A DNA stretch of 64,000 nucleotides from Epiperipatus broadwayi (GCA_028023455.1 JAQFVV010000153.1:372001-436000); one strand, 5' to 3'; positions 1 through 10,745 are shown, numbered from the stretch's first letter. Notes: generated by a model from the letters alone, not told the origin. Numbers and translations: made by a program.

Positions 1-1400
1 AAGATTTTATTTCATTACATGTAAATCATGTGAGAAAAACAATCTTTCATACATGGGTTATTGGTATTAATTGGCTTCCATTCACCTTTCAATTAGTATT
101 TTAAAAAACATATATGAATCACTTATGCTTAGAGCTTATTTTTATATAGACCAACATGTATTGACTATACATATTTAACTCCAGATTTGATTCTATTGTC
201 AGTGTGATAATTCATATGAGAAATTATTTGTAAAAATGATTCTATATATTGTAGAAAAGAGACAGTATCTTATTTTTAAATCCCCACAATTTTGAATTAT
301 ATTAATTTTGACTATCTGTAATTAATGTATTAGCTATTTGTATATGTAAATCATTTGAGAGGAAACTGATATTTTAGACATGCACTACTGTCTCTTTCCT
401 ATGATGTATAGAATTAAATTTGTACAAATAATTTTGCATTTGAATTATCAGGCTCACAATAGAATCAAATCCTGAATTAAGCACGATCAATAGGTGTTGC
501 AGGTCAGAAAAATTATTTTCCTCTCATGTATTTTACATGTGTGTGTATATATATATATCGCTAATATATTAATCATATATATATATATATATATTTGGAG
601 TATTCACAGGAGGAAGGAGAATTTATTTATATTAAAAGTTTTATTTAAATAAAAGTAGATATAAAAGTGTGATTATTAATCTTTCAAAAGGAAATTTTAT
701 TCACAAACCATAAGAATCATTTACAAAAAGAAGGACATTTACATATCAATCTCAAAGGAGACCAGTGAACAAAATCAGAGGTTATGCTTGTATATATAAA
801 CAAAAAACAATTAATTTCATATCAATTACATTAAGACATTAGTTATCACCAGAAATTGAAGACATATAACTTCCCATTCCAGAAATCATAGTAGTGGCCC
901 ATTTACATTAATCTGATCATGTATATCACATATATGATGGTGTTAGTCAATTCAAACACATATAAGTTTGTTTAATTTATGAACATGTGGACAATGATTA
1001 AAACCATATATGGCCATTTAGTCTATAGAGTTTTATCTTATCAAGTGAAGAGCATTTACAATGTTTCTGTGTGTATTAATTTAAAATTTTAAATATCGAG
1101 AGATTAATCATTATGAATCATATATGAAAACCATACACTTTCCTTATAGATCATGAGGTTAGCCAATCCAATATAGGGATTGCATTGATAAAAATTACTT
1201 AAAAGCAGGTTTTCATAGAATATGTAAGACTGAAAATTACATGAAATATATCATAGATTCTTTATAGTAAACAAATCAGTTACCATTAAGCATTGTTGAA
1301 GCAGTCTTAATATATTTATTGGGTCATTGATTAAAACTGATCTGTTAATCATCAATTAGATGAGTAACTTTATAATGGCATTTTCTAGTTCTTGGATCTC
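1..1400. other. AT-rich non-coding DNA, no gene seen
   Basis: There is no open frame of note. Two short (TA)n runs lie at about 547-560 and 576-592. The 3' UTR of the minus-strand LINE that follows may extend into the last hundred bases, but no clear end is visible. Confidence 0.5.
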
Positions 1401-1476
1401 TTCCATATAAAGTTTATCTAGAATGTTTTAGGTAAATGGTTCTTTAAATTTTCTCAATAACTGTGGATTTACAACT

Positions 1477-2375
1477 TTATATTCTTTTCATCATCGGTAC
1501 TACAATTTGTTTTAGGTTTATTAGGGACCAGGTCTGGTTGAACATCCAATTCTGAAAAAAATTTTGGTCTAATTCTTTAATTTCTTTTAGTAAGTGTAAA
1601 GACATTTTTATCATGTCATATTCTTCTCCACTTTCGAACATAGTCTTATTTCTCAATGACCAAATGAAAAAATTTATAAATGTTGCCAATCTTATGACCC
1701 CAAAATGTCCACTCTTGAAGGCCTTAGTCAAATTTACACAAGCTGATTCTTTGTTTTTAATGAAAGATATAAAAGTGTTTCTTATGCTATTCCAAATTTG
1801 ACACTCCTCCAATATATGTGCCATTGTCTCATCACTTTGCCTACATGGTATGCATATAGGGTCCAGATTATAATTCCTTTTACTATGTAGGAAGTCAGTG
1901 GTAGGCAAGGCTGCAAGGTTAACCTTGATTAAAAAATCAACAAACCTCAGTTCCAATTTTAGAAGTTTGGTCAACCTGGAGAACCTCGGTATTCCAATCG
2001 AAAGAATATTGTCAATTTTAGTTTCTCTGCATTCATAAGATCATATGTGTTCCAGTAGTTTAGTTTGTTATTAAACATTGTTCCTGGCTTCTTCATTTTT
2101 AGATGGTTAAATACTATAGAGATTCGCTTTTGAATCCAAAGCCTTCCAATTTTGGGAGGTGGCCTATTGGTAGGACTTATTTCTTCTGGGAATATTGGCC
2201 CTTCCATATCTGGGTTTTTCATAAATAATCTGGTAAATACATTATGAAAACACTGTATTAATAAGATTTTGAGTGAGTGTATTCCTATGCCATTCATCTG
2301 TTTAGGTTTCTGTAGGAGGTGCAGGCTGATGACAGGAGCTCCCCCAACACAGCTTCCTACATTGGGTTTTGACAT
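1477..2375 (-). pseudogene. LINE ORF2 C-terminal region with CCHC-type finger
   Basis: Two overlapping minus-strand frames (1971-2375 and 1477-1974) carry the end of ORF2. The second contains C-I-P-C followed by eight residues, H, four residues and C (DPICIPC...AHILEEC), which is the post-RT zinc-finger-like motif of LINEs. The sister element has DPICPLC...EHLIRSC at the equivalent place. Tryptophan-rich helices follow (FINFFIWSLRNK, compared with LFINYAIWTVRCRK). The finger is thought to bind nucleic acid during target-primed reverse transcription. The frame break near 1974 shows the copy is dead. Confidence 0.75.
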
Positions 2376-2547
2376 TCCTTATAAAGGCTTTCATCGGTGA
2401 GAAACCTGCAAGGAAATACGTAATCTTGGGAAGCATGACAGCATTCATCAGCATGATTTTCCCGAACAAAGACAAATAAATCTTCTCCAATGATCCAACA
2501 AATTTTGTTATCTTAGTCATTAAATCATTTTCAATTTTCTTCCTCAT
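2302..2547 (-). pseudogene. LINE ORF2 connector region, frameshifted
   Basis: This stretch continues the RT fragment at 2544-3113 after a frameshift. The connector motif YLSLFGKIMLMNAVMLPKI matches YLSLPGKVAILNMKIMAKI in the sister copy at 24959-25351, which shows they are the same family. It then passes into a third frame near 2375. There is no independent gene here. Confidence 0.7.
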
Positions 2548-3113
2548 TTTAGATGAGGGGGCACTAGATGAAAACCCAGGAACTTCTGAGGTGGAGCCTT
2601 AAATATGCTGGGAATTTGCTTGCCAGTCATAATCAACAAGATTGCCAATTTCTCCTTGTTGACTCTTAGACCAAATTCACATTCGAATTGGTCCAAGAGC
2701 TCCTCTAGTCCAGCAAGCTCCTCCCATGAAGCAAGAAAAACCACCACATCATCCATGTAGGAGACATGATGGACCCTATCTCTTAGCAAAGGTATGAATA
2801 TCCCTTTAAGAGATGTCTTGATGCTTAGCAGGAGGGGATTCACATAGGCAGTGAAAAGGAGAACACTCAGAGGAGAGCCCTGAGGAATAGAAACAGCAGG
2901 CTTAAATCCTGGGGACACCCTCCCATCCAGAGACAAAAACACCTCCCTATTACACAGGAGGTTCTCTATCATCTGGAGGTAGGCAGCTGGTACTTTGAGT
3001 CCCTCCAGGATCTTCATAAGTGCATCAACTCGAAAGCAATCAAAAGCAGCAGCAAAATCGAGCTGAACTGCGATTGGCTGAGAGATCTTCTTTATGCAAA
3101 TGTCATCTATCAA
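2544..3113 (-). pseudogene. LINE reverse transcriptase palm domain (ORF2 fragment)
   Basis: This is a 190-codon open stretch of reverse transcriptase. Visible motifs are LDFAAAFDCF (the first catalytic aspartate, motif A), IPQGSPLS (motif B) and SYMDDVVVFL (motif C, with YMDD encoded at 2748-2759), then a GLRVNKEK block and FLGF. The catalytic aspartates are therefore intact, and this stretch has no stop. The frame is lost at the 3' end near 2544, where the thumb continues in another frame. In the family this enzyme copies its own RNA at a nicked chromosomal target. This copy is not functional because the upstream half is missing and the downstream part is frameshifted. Confidence 0.85.
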
Positions 3114-3508
3114 TAGCTGAAATCGAGTTTGATTATTAATTATGCAAGATTTTCATAAAGAAATCTGACAAATTAGCTAAGAATTCAGAACAAGTACTTT
3201 TTGTGTGTTTGGGATTTAAATCATGTGTTTGAAAAGATGTTGAATCTGATGGCAAATTGGATTACAGCTTCTTGTTTTCTTTGAGTGTCTTTAGATTAAT
3301 TATCTTTTTTTTTTGTTATTTTTATTTTTACCATTATCTATTGACTTTTGAATATAACAATCTTTTATTAAAATGAGATTTAAGCATGACTATAACACAT
3401 TTCTTAAAGAACATGCGATAATTTTTCTATATTAGAATATCCATTACGTATGTTCCAAGATCAATGTTAAAAAACATTCAATATTTAAAAAATAAAAAAA
3501 ATTATTCT

Positions 3509-3511
<3 letters not shown>

Positions 3512-3574
<63 letters not shown>
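3512..3574. repeat. (TA)n microsatellite
   Basis: A pure AT/TA dinucleotide run of about 63 bp. The 40-odd bases before it (ATTCAATATTTAAAAAATAAA...) recur just before the second run at 3659, so the microsatellite and its flank look duplicated. Confidence 0.95.
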
Positions 3575-3578
<4 letters not shown>

Positions 3579-3652
3579 GAATTAGAAAGGAAGGCTGTAC
3601 AAAAGAATAAAAGTTAAAGAACATTCAATATTTAAAAAATAAAGTTTTATTC

Positions 3653-3658
<6 letters not shown>

Positions 3659-3735
<77 letters not shown>
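3659..3735. repeat. (TA)n microsatellite
   Basis: A pure TA run of about 77 bp next to the hairpin element at 3769-4200. Further TA runs lie on the other side of that hairpin at 4196-4258. Confidence 0.95.
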
Positions 3736-3738
<3 letters not shown>

Positions 3739-3768
3739 ATTACAAGTATAAAGCTAAACTAGTCAATA

Positions 3769-4188
3769 TATAATTAAAATTACCCCAAATCCAAAATTCA
3801 ACTAGACCAGCAAAAAAATAATATTAAACAGACTTGTCAAGTGTAAAGAACTACAAAAACTACACAATATATATAATATTAAACAATACCCACAAATCCA
3901 TTCACTTCCCATCCACCCTTAATATTAAAAGAACTCTTAAATCAAAAGAATTAAGGAATCTTCATTATTGAAAATGTATTATTCTGAAGCAATTAACTTA
4001 TTTAAGAGTTCTTTTAATATTAAGGGTAGATGGGAAGTGAATAGATGTGTGGGTAAAGTTTAATATTATGTATATTGTGTAGTTTTTGTAGTTCTTTACA
4101 GTTGAGTCTGCTTGTAGCAGTGAAACCTTTAGTTGTGTTTTAATATAATTTTTTTTGTTGGTCTAGTTGAATTTTGGATTTGGGGTAA

Positions 4189-4200
<12 letters not shown>
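3769..4200. repeat. Long inverted repeat (hairpin element) inside (TA)n
   Basis: The left arm (3769-3942) and right arm (4000-4200) are near-complementary around a 57 nt loop. The outer arm ends share AATTAAAATTACCCCAAATC, and the inner ends share AAAAGAACTCTTAAAT. The right arm carries about 27 extra bases near 4100-4150. There is no open frame. The layout (palindrome, TA-rich flanks) fits a non-autonomous MITE-like insertion into a TA microsatellite, or a snap-back duplication made at the microsatellite. No transposase is linked to it. Confidence 0.85.
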
Positions 4201-4234
<34 letters not shown>

Positions 4235-4621
4235 TATATATATATATATATATATATAAGAAAGTATAATTGCGGATTAGCAAGGAAGGATGTAAAAAAG
4301 AATAAAAGTTGGAAGTTTGTAAAACAACATTTTGCTATTGGTAGGAAACTTATATCTGTAATAAAAAAAAAAGATGAAACTATTACTAAAAAGAGAGATA
4401 ATATCATGAAATACATAGAAAAGTTTTATCAAAAATTATATAGTAATAAAGAACAAGTACCTCCTACATCTATTATATCTTCTGAATTGCCCAGAATTTT
4501 AAATGAAACATGCAATTAAATCTATGAAGAAAGGAAAAGCTCCAGGAAATGATGGAATTATAATCGATATATTAAAAGAAGCATGTGAAGAAATAGAAAA
4601 AAATGTTGGCAAAGTTTTATA

Positions 4622-4831
4622 TTGAATATCCAAATGATAAAGATGTACCAAATGATTGATTTCCAAAATGCAGTATTAATATTAATATTTAAAAAAGGTC
4701 ATAAAGAAGATATTAGAAATTACAGACCTATCAGCCTTTTATCAATTTTATACAAAATTTTTACCAAGATAATTACAACTTATCTACAGAAAACATTGGA
4801 TTTCAACCAAAAGAAAATATCCAAGTATTGA
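4622..4831 (+). pseudogene. RTE reverse transcriptase fingers fragment
   Basis: A 69-codon open stretch within the RTE copy. It holds the conserved FKKGHKEDIRNYRPISLLSILYKI segment, the N-terminal RT block that contacts the template. It is broken downstream by a small deletion near 4800, after which the ERTNKYELPL...FVDYEKAFDSI part continues in another frame. Confidence 0.8.
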
Positions 4832-5170
4832 GAGAAGCTATAGAAAGGACCAATAAATATGAGTTGCCACTATGCTTTGGATTTGTAGATTATGAAAAGG
4901 CATTTGATTCTATAAGCACTGCTTCAGTGATTAAAGCATTGGATCAGCAAGGTGTAAACTGAGGATATTGTCATATTCTGAAGAATATTTATAAAAATGC
5001 AACAGCAACAATTAGATTGCATAATGATATTAGAAAGGTTAACATTGAAGGGTGTAAGATAGGGTGACTCCATATCTCCAAAACTTTTCCAGCAGTACTG
5101 CAAAAAGTAGTTTGTGGATTAAAATGAGAAACTAAAAGAGTAAAAGTAAATGGCAATTATTTAAGTCTAT

Positions 5171-5467
5171 TTGTATTTTGCAGACGATGTAGCTGTTTTT
5201 GCAAACAGTGCTTTAGAGTTTCAAGAAATGGTGCAGGAGTTACGAGATGAAAGTAAGAAAGTAGAACTAAAGGTAAATGTTAAAAAGACTAAAGTAATGT
5301 TCAATGAATTTTCTCAAAAGATGAAAATAAAAATTAATTATGATGAGTTAGAAGAAATTAACAACTACAAATACCTTGATCAAATTAATACTACAGATGG
5401 AAACATAATGAATAAAATTATTTATAGAATTAAACTTGGTTGGAGTGCTTTTGGAAGAAATAACTAA
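5171..5467 (+). pseudogene. RTE reverse transcriptase palm/thumb fragment
   Basis: A 98-codon open stretch starting with LYFADDVAVFA, the motif C box with both catalytic aspartates. LKVNVKKTKVMF and INNYKYLDQINTTDGNIMNKI follow, matching the thumb of RTE elements. The minus-strand relics at 39160-39400 and 38285-38560 align with this stretch (for example NVSELQDILEKLSE compared with SALEFQEMVQELRD). Upstream the frame is interrupted, so this is a relic of the ORF and not a gene. Confidence 0.85.
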
Positions 5468-5911
5468 ATACTTAAAGGAAATATGCCTATGTGTTTGAAA
5501 AGGAATTCTTACTTATGGATCTGAGACTTGGACACTTAATAGAAGAAGAGTAATACAGACTTCAAACCACTCAAAGAAGTATGGAGATGTGCCTGTTGGA
5601 GTAACAAGAAGAGATCAAAAATGTAATATATGAGTAAGAGAACAAACAGATGTTATTGACATCCTTGAAACAATTAAAAGACTGAAGTGTAGTTGGGCTG
5701 GACATATTTCTAGAAGAGATGATTATAGATGGACAGTTGAAATATTAAACTGGATATCAAGAGATTATAAAAGATCCAGAAAGAGACCACATGTGAGATG
5801 GATGGAGAAGTAAGAAAGTGTGCAGGCCATAAATATAGATTGAACTTGGAGAGACCTTCATCCTGCAATGGATTGATAATGGTTGACAATGATGATATCA
5901 GATGATGATAA

Positions 5912-7735
5912 TGTGTGGTGGATCTGGAGTTCAAGGGCATGAATGATGATTTAATTCTATTACTTCTGGTGTTTAAACTTTTTACAAATTTTTAAATAAT
6001 AAATTCTCAATTTCAAAATTATAATATAATTCTCTCAATTTTTTTTTTTATAATAATGCTATAACAGATGGTTAACTTTTTATAATTGAAGCCTTTTTGT
6101 AAAAAAACTATCTTTTGAATAATTATTTTTATTATAATACTAATAAATATTTCTTAAAATGGAATCCCTATCATGATAGACTGAGGAAATGTTTAACTAG
6201 TGCATCAGTAGTATAGCCGACCTGGTGTAAAAGATTTGCCCAGAGTATATCATAAAGAGATGTCTCGAAAACAGAAATGCTAAAGTATGGTAGAATTGAT
6301 TAATATAATGCAGGCATAATGTATTTGAGATGAAAAAAGGCACAAAATTCTAAATTAATAAACAAAATAAGCAAACCTTTAGTGAATAAAATAAATAATA
6401 CAAAAAACCTTACATTAGCCAATTGAATGAAACTATTATGTTTGCTCTGATTTTTAGATGCTTCTCTTTGAAGATCTTTTGAGTAACTAATTATATATAT
6501 ATTTGGAAATAAATATCAATATTTTCCAAAAAGATTAATCATTTTAAAAATGAATTTTCTAAGAAAGACTAGAGATGCTATTGTATTAAAATGATAGCTA
6601 TTAACAGTAGTGTATGATTTTAGATTGATTTTACCTGTAGGCATGAGTATATTACAATTAGCAGCTACATTATGCATGAAAACTCAGACATATACAATCA
6701 CACATTACTATTTACTTGTGATTATTATAATTATGTCACTAACTTTATAGTATTTAATTTTATTTATTGCTTATTAATTATAAATATCACACCTTTTTAT
6801 CTCAGTTATGCAGTATCTGTATATGTTTACTCATATCTATCTTGATTTAGTGTTTCCTGTTTTGAGGCCTTTTTTATGAGATATTATTTGCAAATACTTT
6901 CATTTCCCCAAGACTCAACCTTAGTTTGCTGTTTTCCTTGTACTGCTAATGTCTACAATTATTTTTTCTTAATGATTTTAATATTCCCAATATTATAAGA
7001 CTTATGTATTCAAACTAGTCAATATTATTCAAAATAAAGTCATGTTACTAAAAAAAGATTTGAGTATTTATTTTTTTTATAATTTATCATAAATTATCTC
7101 TATACTATTTGTCTTTCTAAGGTTAATTTCATTTTACTAACACTTTTCAATAATTTTTAATCAGCATTTTTTGAATATTATGTTTTATTCTCTCTATTAT
7201 CATTTTGATTATTTTCTAATTCAAACTCTTGACTGACTAGGTAAATGTGACAGCCTTCTATAAACATTTAGTCAGAAAAATTGGTTTATATTACATTGCT
7301 AACAAAAATTGGAGGAAGACAACAGAAAATTTTAATTATATGCAACAATGCCTTGCACTCATAGATGTAAGTGTGGATGTTGTAATCTAATGACTGAAAA
7401 AGAAATAACCACTGTAGAATGTCAGTTAAATAATAGATTAACTTACTGTCTATGAAGATAATGATCTCTTTTGTTCCAACACAAGTAGAATACAGAATTC
7501 TAAAAATGAAGTCACAGAGTTCATGAGAATTAATGGCTAATTGTATTTCACCAAGATTTTCCAAACAGCAATTTAAAAACTTTGAATCCTCAGGGTTTAT
7601 TAAAATGACATCAGTAAAGTTAAACGAACATTTGCCCAAATTCTTTATACTTCAAAATATTGTATTTATTTATATTTCTCTTACAGGCATTCAAATTGTT
7701 TATCTTTTTTTTATTCTCTAAGTAAACACTTATAT
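5912..7735. other. AT-rich non-coding DNA, no gene seen
   Basis: The small open frames here are low-complexity and have no recognisable domain. A slightly GC-richer patch at 6190-6300 was not identified. A short (TA)n run sits at 7731-7753, at the border of the Penelope-like element. Confidence 0.5.
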
Positions 7736-8539
7736 ATATATATATATATATATTAGGGGTAAGAAGTTCTGTTTTTTTTTGTTGGTGCAAAAATCCAACG
7801 TTTCCCACTGGTAAAATTGGTTTCCAGAACAATATAATGTAATAAAATTCTAAGGAAAACTAGCAATATTTAAACCTTTATTAAGAAACCGAAAAATTAG
7901 ACAAAATGTAAAGTTGTTACATCTTTATTCCTTAGTAACAAAATACATCCTTTACTGTGGACTAGTTTTGATCGTATTGCAAGTTTTCGATCGTTTAAAG
8001 ATTCGGAATTGGTAACAGCAAAGCAAAGAAAAATGCAAAGCTAATTGAACACAATCCCCAAACTTTGTATCCAAATCAAAAACCGTTTACAATTTTCTAA
8101 GAAAGCCCTCTCTACAGATGAAATTTCGGTTTTAGAAAAGGTTTCAATTTTGCTTTAACCCTTCCCGGATCCTTTTGAGAAAATGTCTGTAATGTTGAAT
8201 CAGCTCGATAAAATTGATTCTACATCGGCTGATTTAGCTAGAGCTGAGATTTGTAATATTTTAAAAAAGCAAGCTTCCTAAAAATAATTTTTCAAAGAAA
8301 AAAGACAAGCATTAAATAATATAAAATCGGACAAATCAATGTTGTACTTCCAGCTGATAAAGGTAATGCCACAGTGTAATGGATCGTGACATTTACCATA
8401 ATAAAATTTAGATCGCTAGTGATAAAACTTAAAACTATCAAAAGAGATCATACTACATATTTGGAAAAAACAACAAAAGCATATTAATAAATCACCTATT
8501 GAAACAGAGATAAAAAATAAAATAATCCCTCGTGAAAAA

Positions 8540-9654
8540 TCTTGTGTCTGTCCAAAATTTTATGGACTTCCAAAAATTCACAAACCAGATACCCCTCTTC
8601 GTCCAATAGTAAGTGCAATAGGTTCTCCAACTCATATTTTAGCTAGATACTTATCGGTTTCATGAAACCTACAATCCCATCTATTAAATCATATTAAAAA
8701 CTCTCTTCATTTTATTTCTGTTTTAAAAAGTTTAAAAATTAATGCTAGTGACATTCGGTCAGTTTTGATGTCGTGTCTTTGTTTACAAACATTCCAATTG
8801 ATGAAGCTTTAAATATAATCTCACAACGTTGCACTTTACCAGACCATATTATTGCTTTGATTAAACATTGTCTCTTAAATACATATTTTGTATACAATGG
8901 ACAGCATTACAGACAAGTTTTTGGTACTCCTATGGGCTCACCTATCTCAGGAGTAATAGCTGATTTATTCATGGAATATATAGAAACTCGTGCTTTAGAA
9001 TCATCATCTTTAAAACCTCTCATTTGGCTCAGATACATAGATGACACTTTTGTCATATGGCAACATGGAAAAAATACATTAGATGTTATGTAAATGATAT
9101 TAAATAATATGCATCCTCATATTAAATTTACAATGGAGACAGAGTCTGATGGAAAACTCCCTTTTCTTGATGTTCTAGTCACCAGAACACCAAATAGTTT
9201 ATCTTTTTCTATTTACAGAAAGGATACACACAGACAGACGTTTGCTCTTCCATTCTCATCTCACCCAACTCAGATAGTTTCTGTAGCCAAAACTCTTTTA
9301 AATAGAGCAATTAACCTTTCAGATGACACACATCTGAAAGAAGAAATAAATCATATTAATAGTGTTTTATTAGCAAATAGTTATAATTACAAATTTATAA
9401 AAAAAGCCTTATTTCAAGCCCAAAATAGACAAAATAGGAAACAAAAAGATGATAAGTCAGCTATTAGGATTTGTGTTCCATATGTAAAAGGAACTACAGA
9501 CAGTATCGGACGTATATTAAAACGCTATAATATAGATACAGCATTTTTGCTCATCAAAAGATCAGAATATAATACCAAGCCTAAGATTCAATCCCTCTTG
9601 AATCTCATGGTGTCTATCAAATCTCATGTAAAAATTGTAAAGCTTCTTACATAG
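8540..9654 (+). pseudogene. PLE reverse transcriptase, interrupted by stop and frameshift
   Basis: The readable motifs are PKFYGLPKIHKPDTPLRPIVSA (8554-8620), SFDVVSLFTNIPIDEAL (motif A, 8761-8810), GTPMGSPISGVIADLFME (motif B, about 8925-8980) and WLRYIDDTFVIW (motif C, YIDD at about 9031-9042). The linker then begins HPHIKFTMETESDGKLPFLDVLV. This order and the wording of the motifs are diagnostic of Penelope-like RTs. A TAA at 9091-9093 splits the ORF in frame. A one-base shift around 8745-8760 separates the finger region from motif A, where TAGTGA appears in the correct frame. Confidence 0.88.
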
Positions 9655-9929
9655 GTATGAGTAATCGTCGCATCAGTGTTAGGAGAGATGAGCATGCTAA
9701 TGCAGTTAAACAACACTCATCATCATCAGCACTCTCACTCCATACTATAGATTCAGGTCATAAAATAGATTTTTCTAGTACCAGAATCATATCCAGATGT
9801 GATAATCTCTACCAATGCAAAATCAGAGAAGCCATTGAGATACTTAAAAGGCCAGATTGTATCAATAAGCGAGATGATACGTGCAAACTTCCTCCTATTT
9901 GGAAAGATTTCTTTAAAAAACATTCTTAA
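9597..9929 (+). pseudogene. PLE GIY-YIG endonuclease domain
   Basis: Translating from 9597 gives ESHGVYQISCKNCKASYIG, that is, the GVY...YIG signature with the two-cysteine insertion (C-x2-C) characteristic of PLE nucleases. It continues with NRRISVRRDEH, containing the conserved arginine-rich helix. The ORF proper runs from 9657 to TAA at 9929 and ends CKLPPIWKDFFKKHS. Its frame differs from that of the RT linker that ends at 9654, so a frameshift near 9595 separates the domains. In the family the domain nicks target DNA to prime reverse transcription. Confidence 0.85.
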
Positions 9930-10120
9930 ATTTAACATTTTTGCTATTGGTGGGATTTTTAATGTTTTATTCAAACCAGTGATTGTAGCGCCTCTACAAC
10001 CGTCTTTCTACCTTTTTATAACTCTGTGGATGGCTTGTGTGACCAAGTCGAAACGTCAGTGTATTGGTATTAAAAGTTTTTAACACGGATGAACCCGCAA
10101 AATATGTATTTTATATATAT

Positions 10121-10165
10121 ATCCTGCAGTGTATTGATAATGGTTGATAATGATATATATATATA
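10121..10165 (+). mobile_element. RTE 3' tail-only fragment
   Basis: CCTGCAGTGTATTGATAATGG then TTGATAATGATA matches the last ~35 bases and trinucleotide tail of the RTE copies ending near 5900 and 15055. It abuts the end of the Penelope-like element. This is the minimal remnant expected from extreme 5' truncation, or the PLE inserted into an RTE tail. Confidence 0.65.
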
Positions 10166-10466
10166 CCATTTTTGTTATTCTTCCAAAATTTTATATGGTT
10201 ACTAGATGAGCAATATAGATTGCTTTAATGGTAAAAGTTATTAATGTACCTGACATTTCTCGCTCCAAATATTAAAAATATTAACCCTGCATTATTTGAT
10301 AATTATATATTTGTTATTTTATTATTTATTTACAAGGTGATTAAAATGATTACAAATTAAATCTGCCTTATGAATTTAAATTATAACTCAATTTGAATGA
10401 GGTAAAATGGCATTTCTGCTGATGTAATTGTCACCTTAATAGACATTTATTTTATAAACTACTAGC

Positions 10467-10745
10467 CATATAAGATCTTAAAACAGGCAAAACTCTCCAT
10501 GAAGTAGTGCCACTCAGTGTAAGCCAGAGTAATCAATGGATGCCAGAAGTCTCGTGTGTAAAATCCCTCTCTAGTGCCTACTCATTCAATATCCCCAGAT
10601 TGTGGCTTTTGTCAGTGAGGATACTTGGATCTGAGAGCACTATACCTAGATCTACTTTATGCAGAGTTTTGCCTGTTTTAACAACAGTTATGAAAAAGCA
10701 TAAGAAATGGTGATCATGTGATGTTTAGTGGTCATATAAGATCTT
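10467..10745 (+). mobile_element. Foldback retroposon copy 1 with perfect 13 bp TSD
   Basis: CATATAAGATCTT occurs at 10467-10479 and again at 10733-10745, a perfect 13 bp target-site duplication. The element between (10480-10732) starts AAAACAGGCAAAACTCTCC. It has an internal inverted copy, AGAGTTTTGCCTGTTTT (10663-10679), and ends in an asymmetric 50 bp tail containing GGTGATCATGTGATGTTTAG. No protein is encoded; the 68-codon open frame at 10507 is incidental. Compared with the copies at 61409 and 61909, most of the right arm has been deleted. The long TSD with a one-sided tail points to retroposition and not to cut-and-paste transposition. Confidence 0.8.

Larger units (their letters stand above)
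1400..3120 (-). mobile_element. L1/Tx1-like non-LTR retrotransposon, 5'-truncated copy
   Basis: This minus-strand block of LINE ORF2 sequence is read 3113 to 1477 in four overlapping frames. In order it gives the reverse transcriptase palm, the thumb or connector, and a C-terminal cysteine/histidine region. It breaks off abruptly near 3118, inside the RT fingers, so the endonuclease and ORF1 are missing. That is the usual outcome of incomplete target-primed reverse transcription. The same family recurs on the plus strand at 22260-26430: both carry a QKFLGF motif after the palm, a YLSL.GK motif in the connector and the same C-x2-C-x8-H-x4-C finger. Placement in the L1/Tx1 group is inferred from the finger and the ORF1 of the sister copy; another LINE clade is possible. 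Confidence 0.8.
4258..5910 (+). mobile_element. RTE-type non-LTR retrotransposon, decayed copy
   Basis: Translating across several stops and frameshifts gives the RT order of an RTE-clade LINE. KKGKAPGNDGI lies near 4520-4560, then AVLILIFKKGHKEDIRNYRPISLLSI (4670-4740), FVDYEKAFDSI (about 4880), YFADDVAVFA (5174-5203) and a C-terminal RRDDYRWTVEILNW...RDYKRSRKRPHVRW segment (5710-5800). The 3' end has the ATCCTGCAATGGATTGATAATGG sequence followed by GATGATGATAATG, the short trinucleotide tail typical of RTE elements. Stops (for example TGA near 4962 and 5065) and missing bases show it is dead. The same family recurs at 10121, 14655, 38260, 39160 and 46940. Confidence 0.85.
7750..10118 (+). 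mobile_element. Penelope-like element (PLE) with GIY-YIG endonuclease
   Basis: A degenerate but nearly full-length Penelope-like retroelement. In order it has a terminal region (7750-8150, with GTGGACTAGTTTTGATCG at about 7959), an N-terminal segment (LPADKGNATV near 8350), the RT (8540-9090), a linker (9094-9590), a GIY-YIG nuclease (9597-9929) and a 3' terminal region to about 10118. PLEs form a clade related to telomerase RT and integrate with their own GIY-YIG nuclease. In-frame stops (8278, 9091) and frameshifts near 8750 and 9595 mean this copy is inactive, but the motifs are well preserved, so the insertion is probably not very old. Confidence 0.9.

Noticed and set aside
1613-1801. Plus-strand frame over the minus-strand LINE
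   Set aside because: Antisense shadow of the LINE ORF2 C-terminal region.
7286-7639. 117-codon minus-strand frame
   Set aside because: No recognisable motif, and the adjacent frames on both strands are of similar length, as expected by chance; nothing supports a gene.
10507-10713. 68-codon frame inside foldback copy 1 (and 55836-56036 minus)
   Set aside because: Not conserved as a frame between copies of the element; no coding signal.
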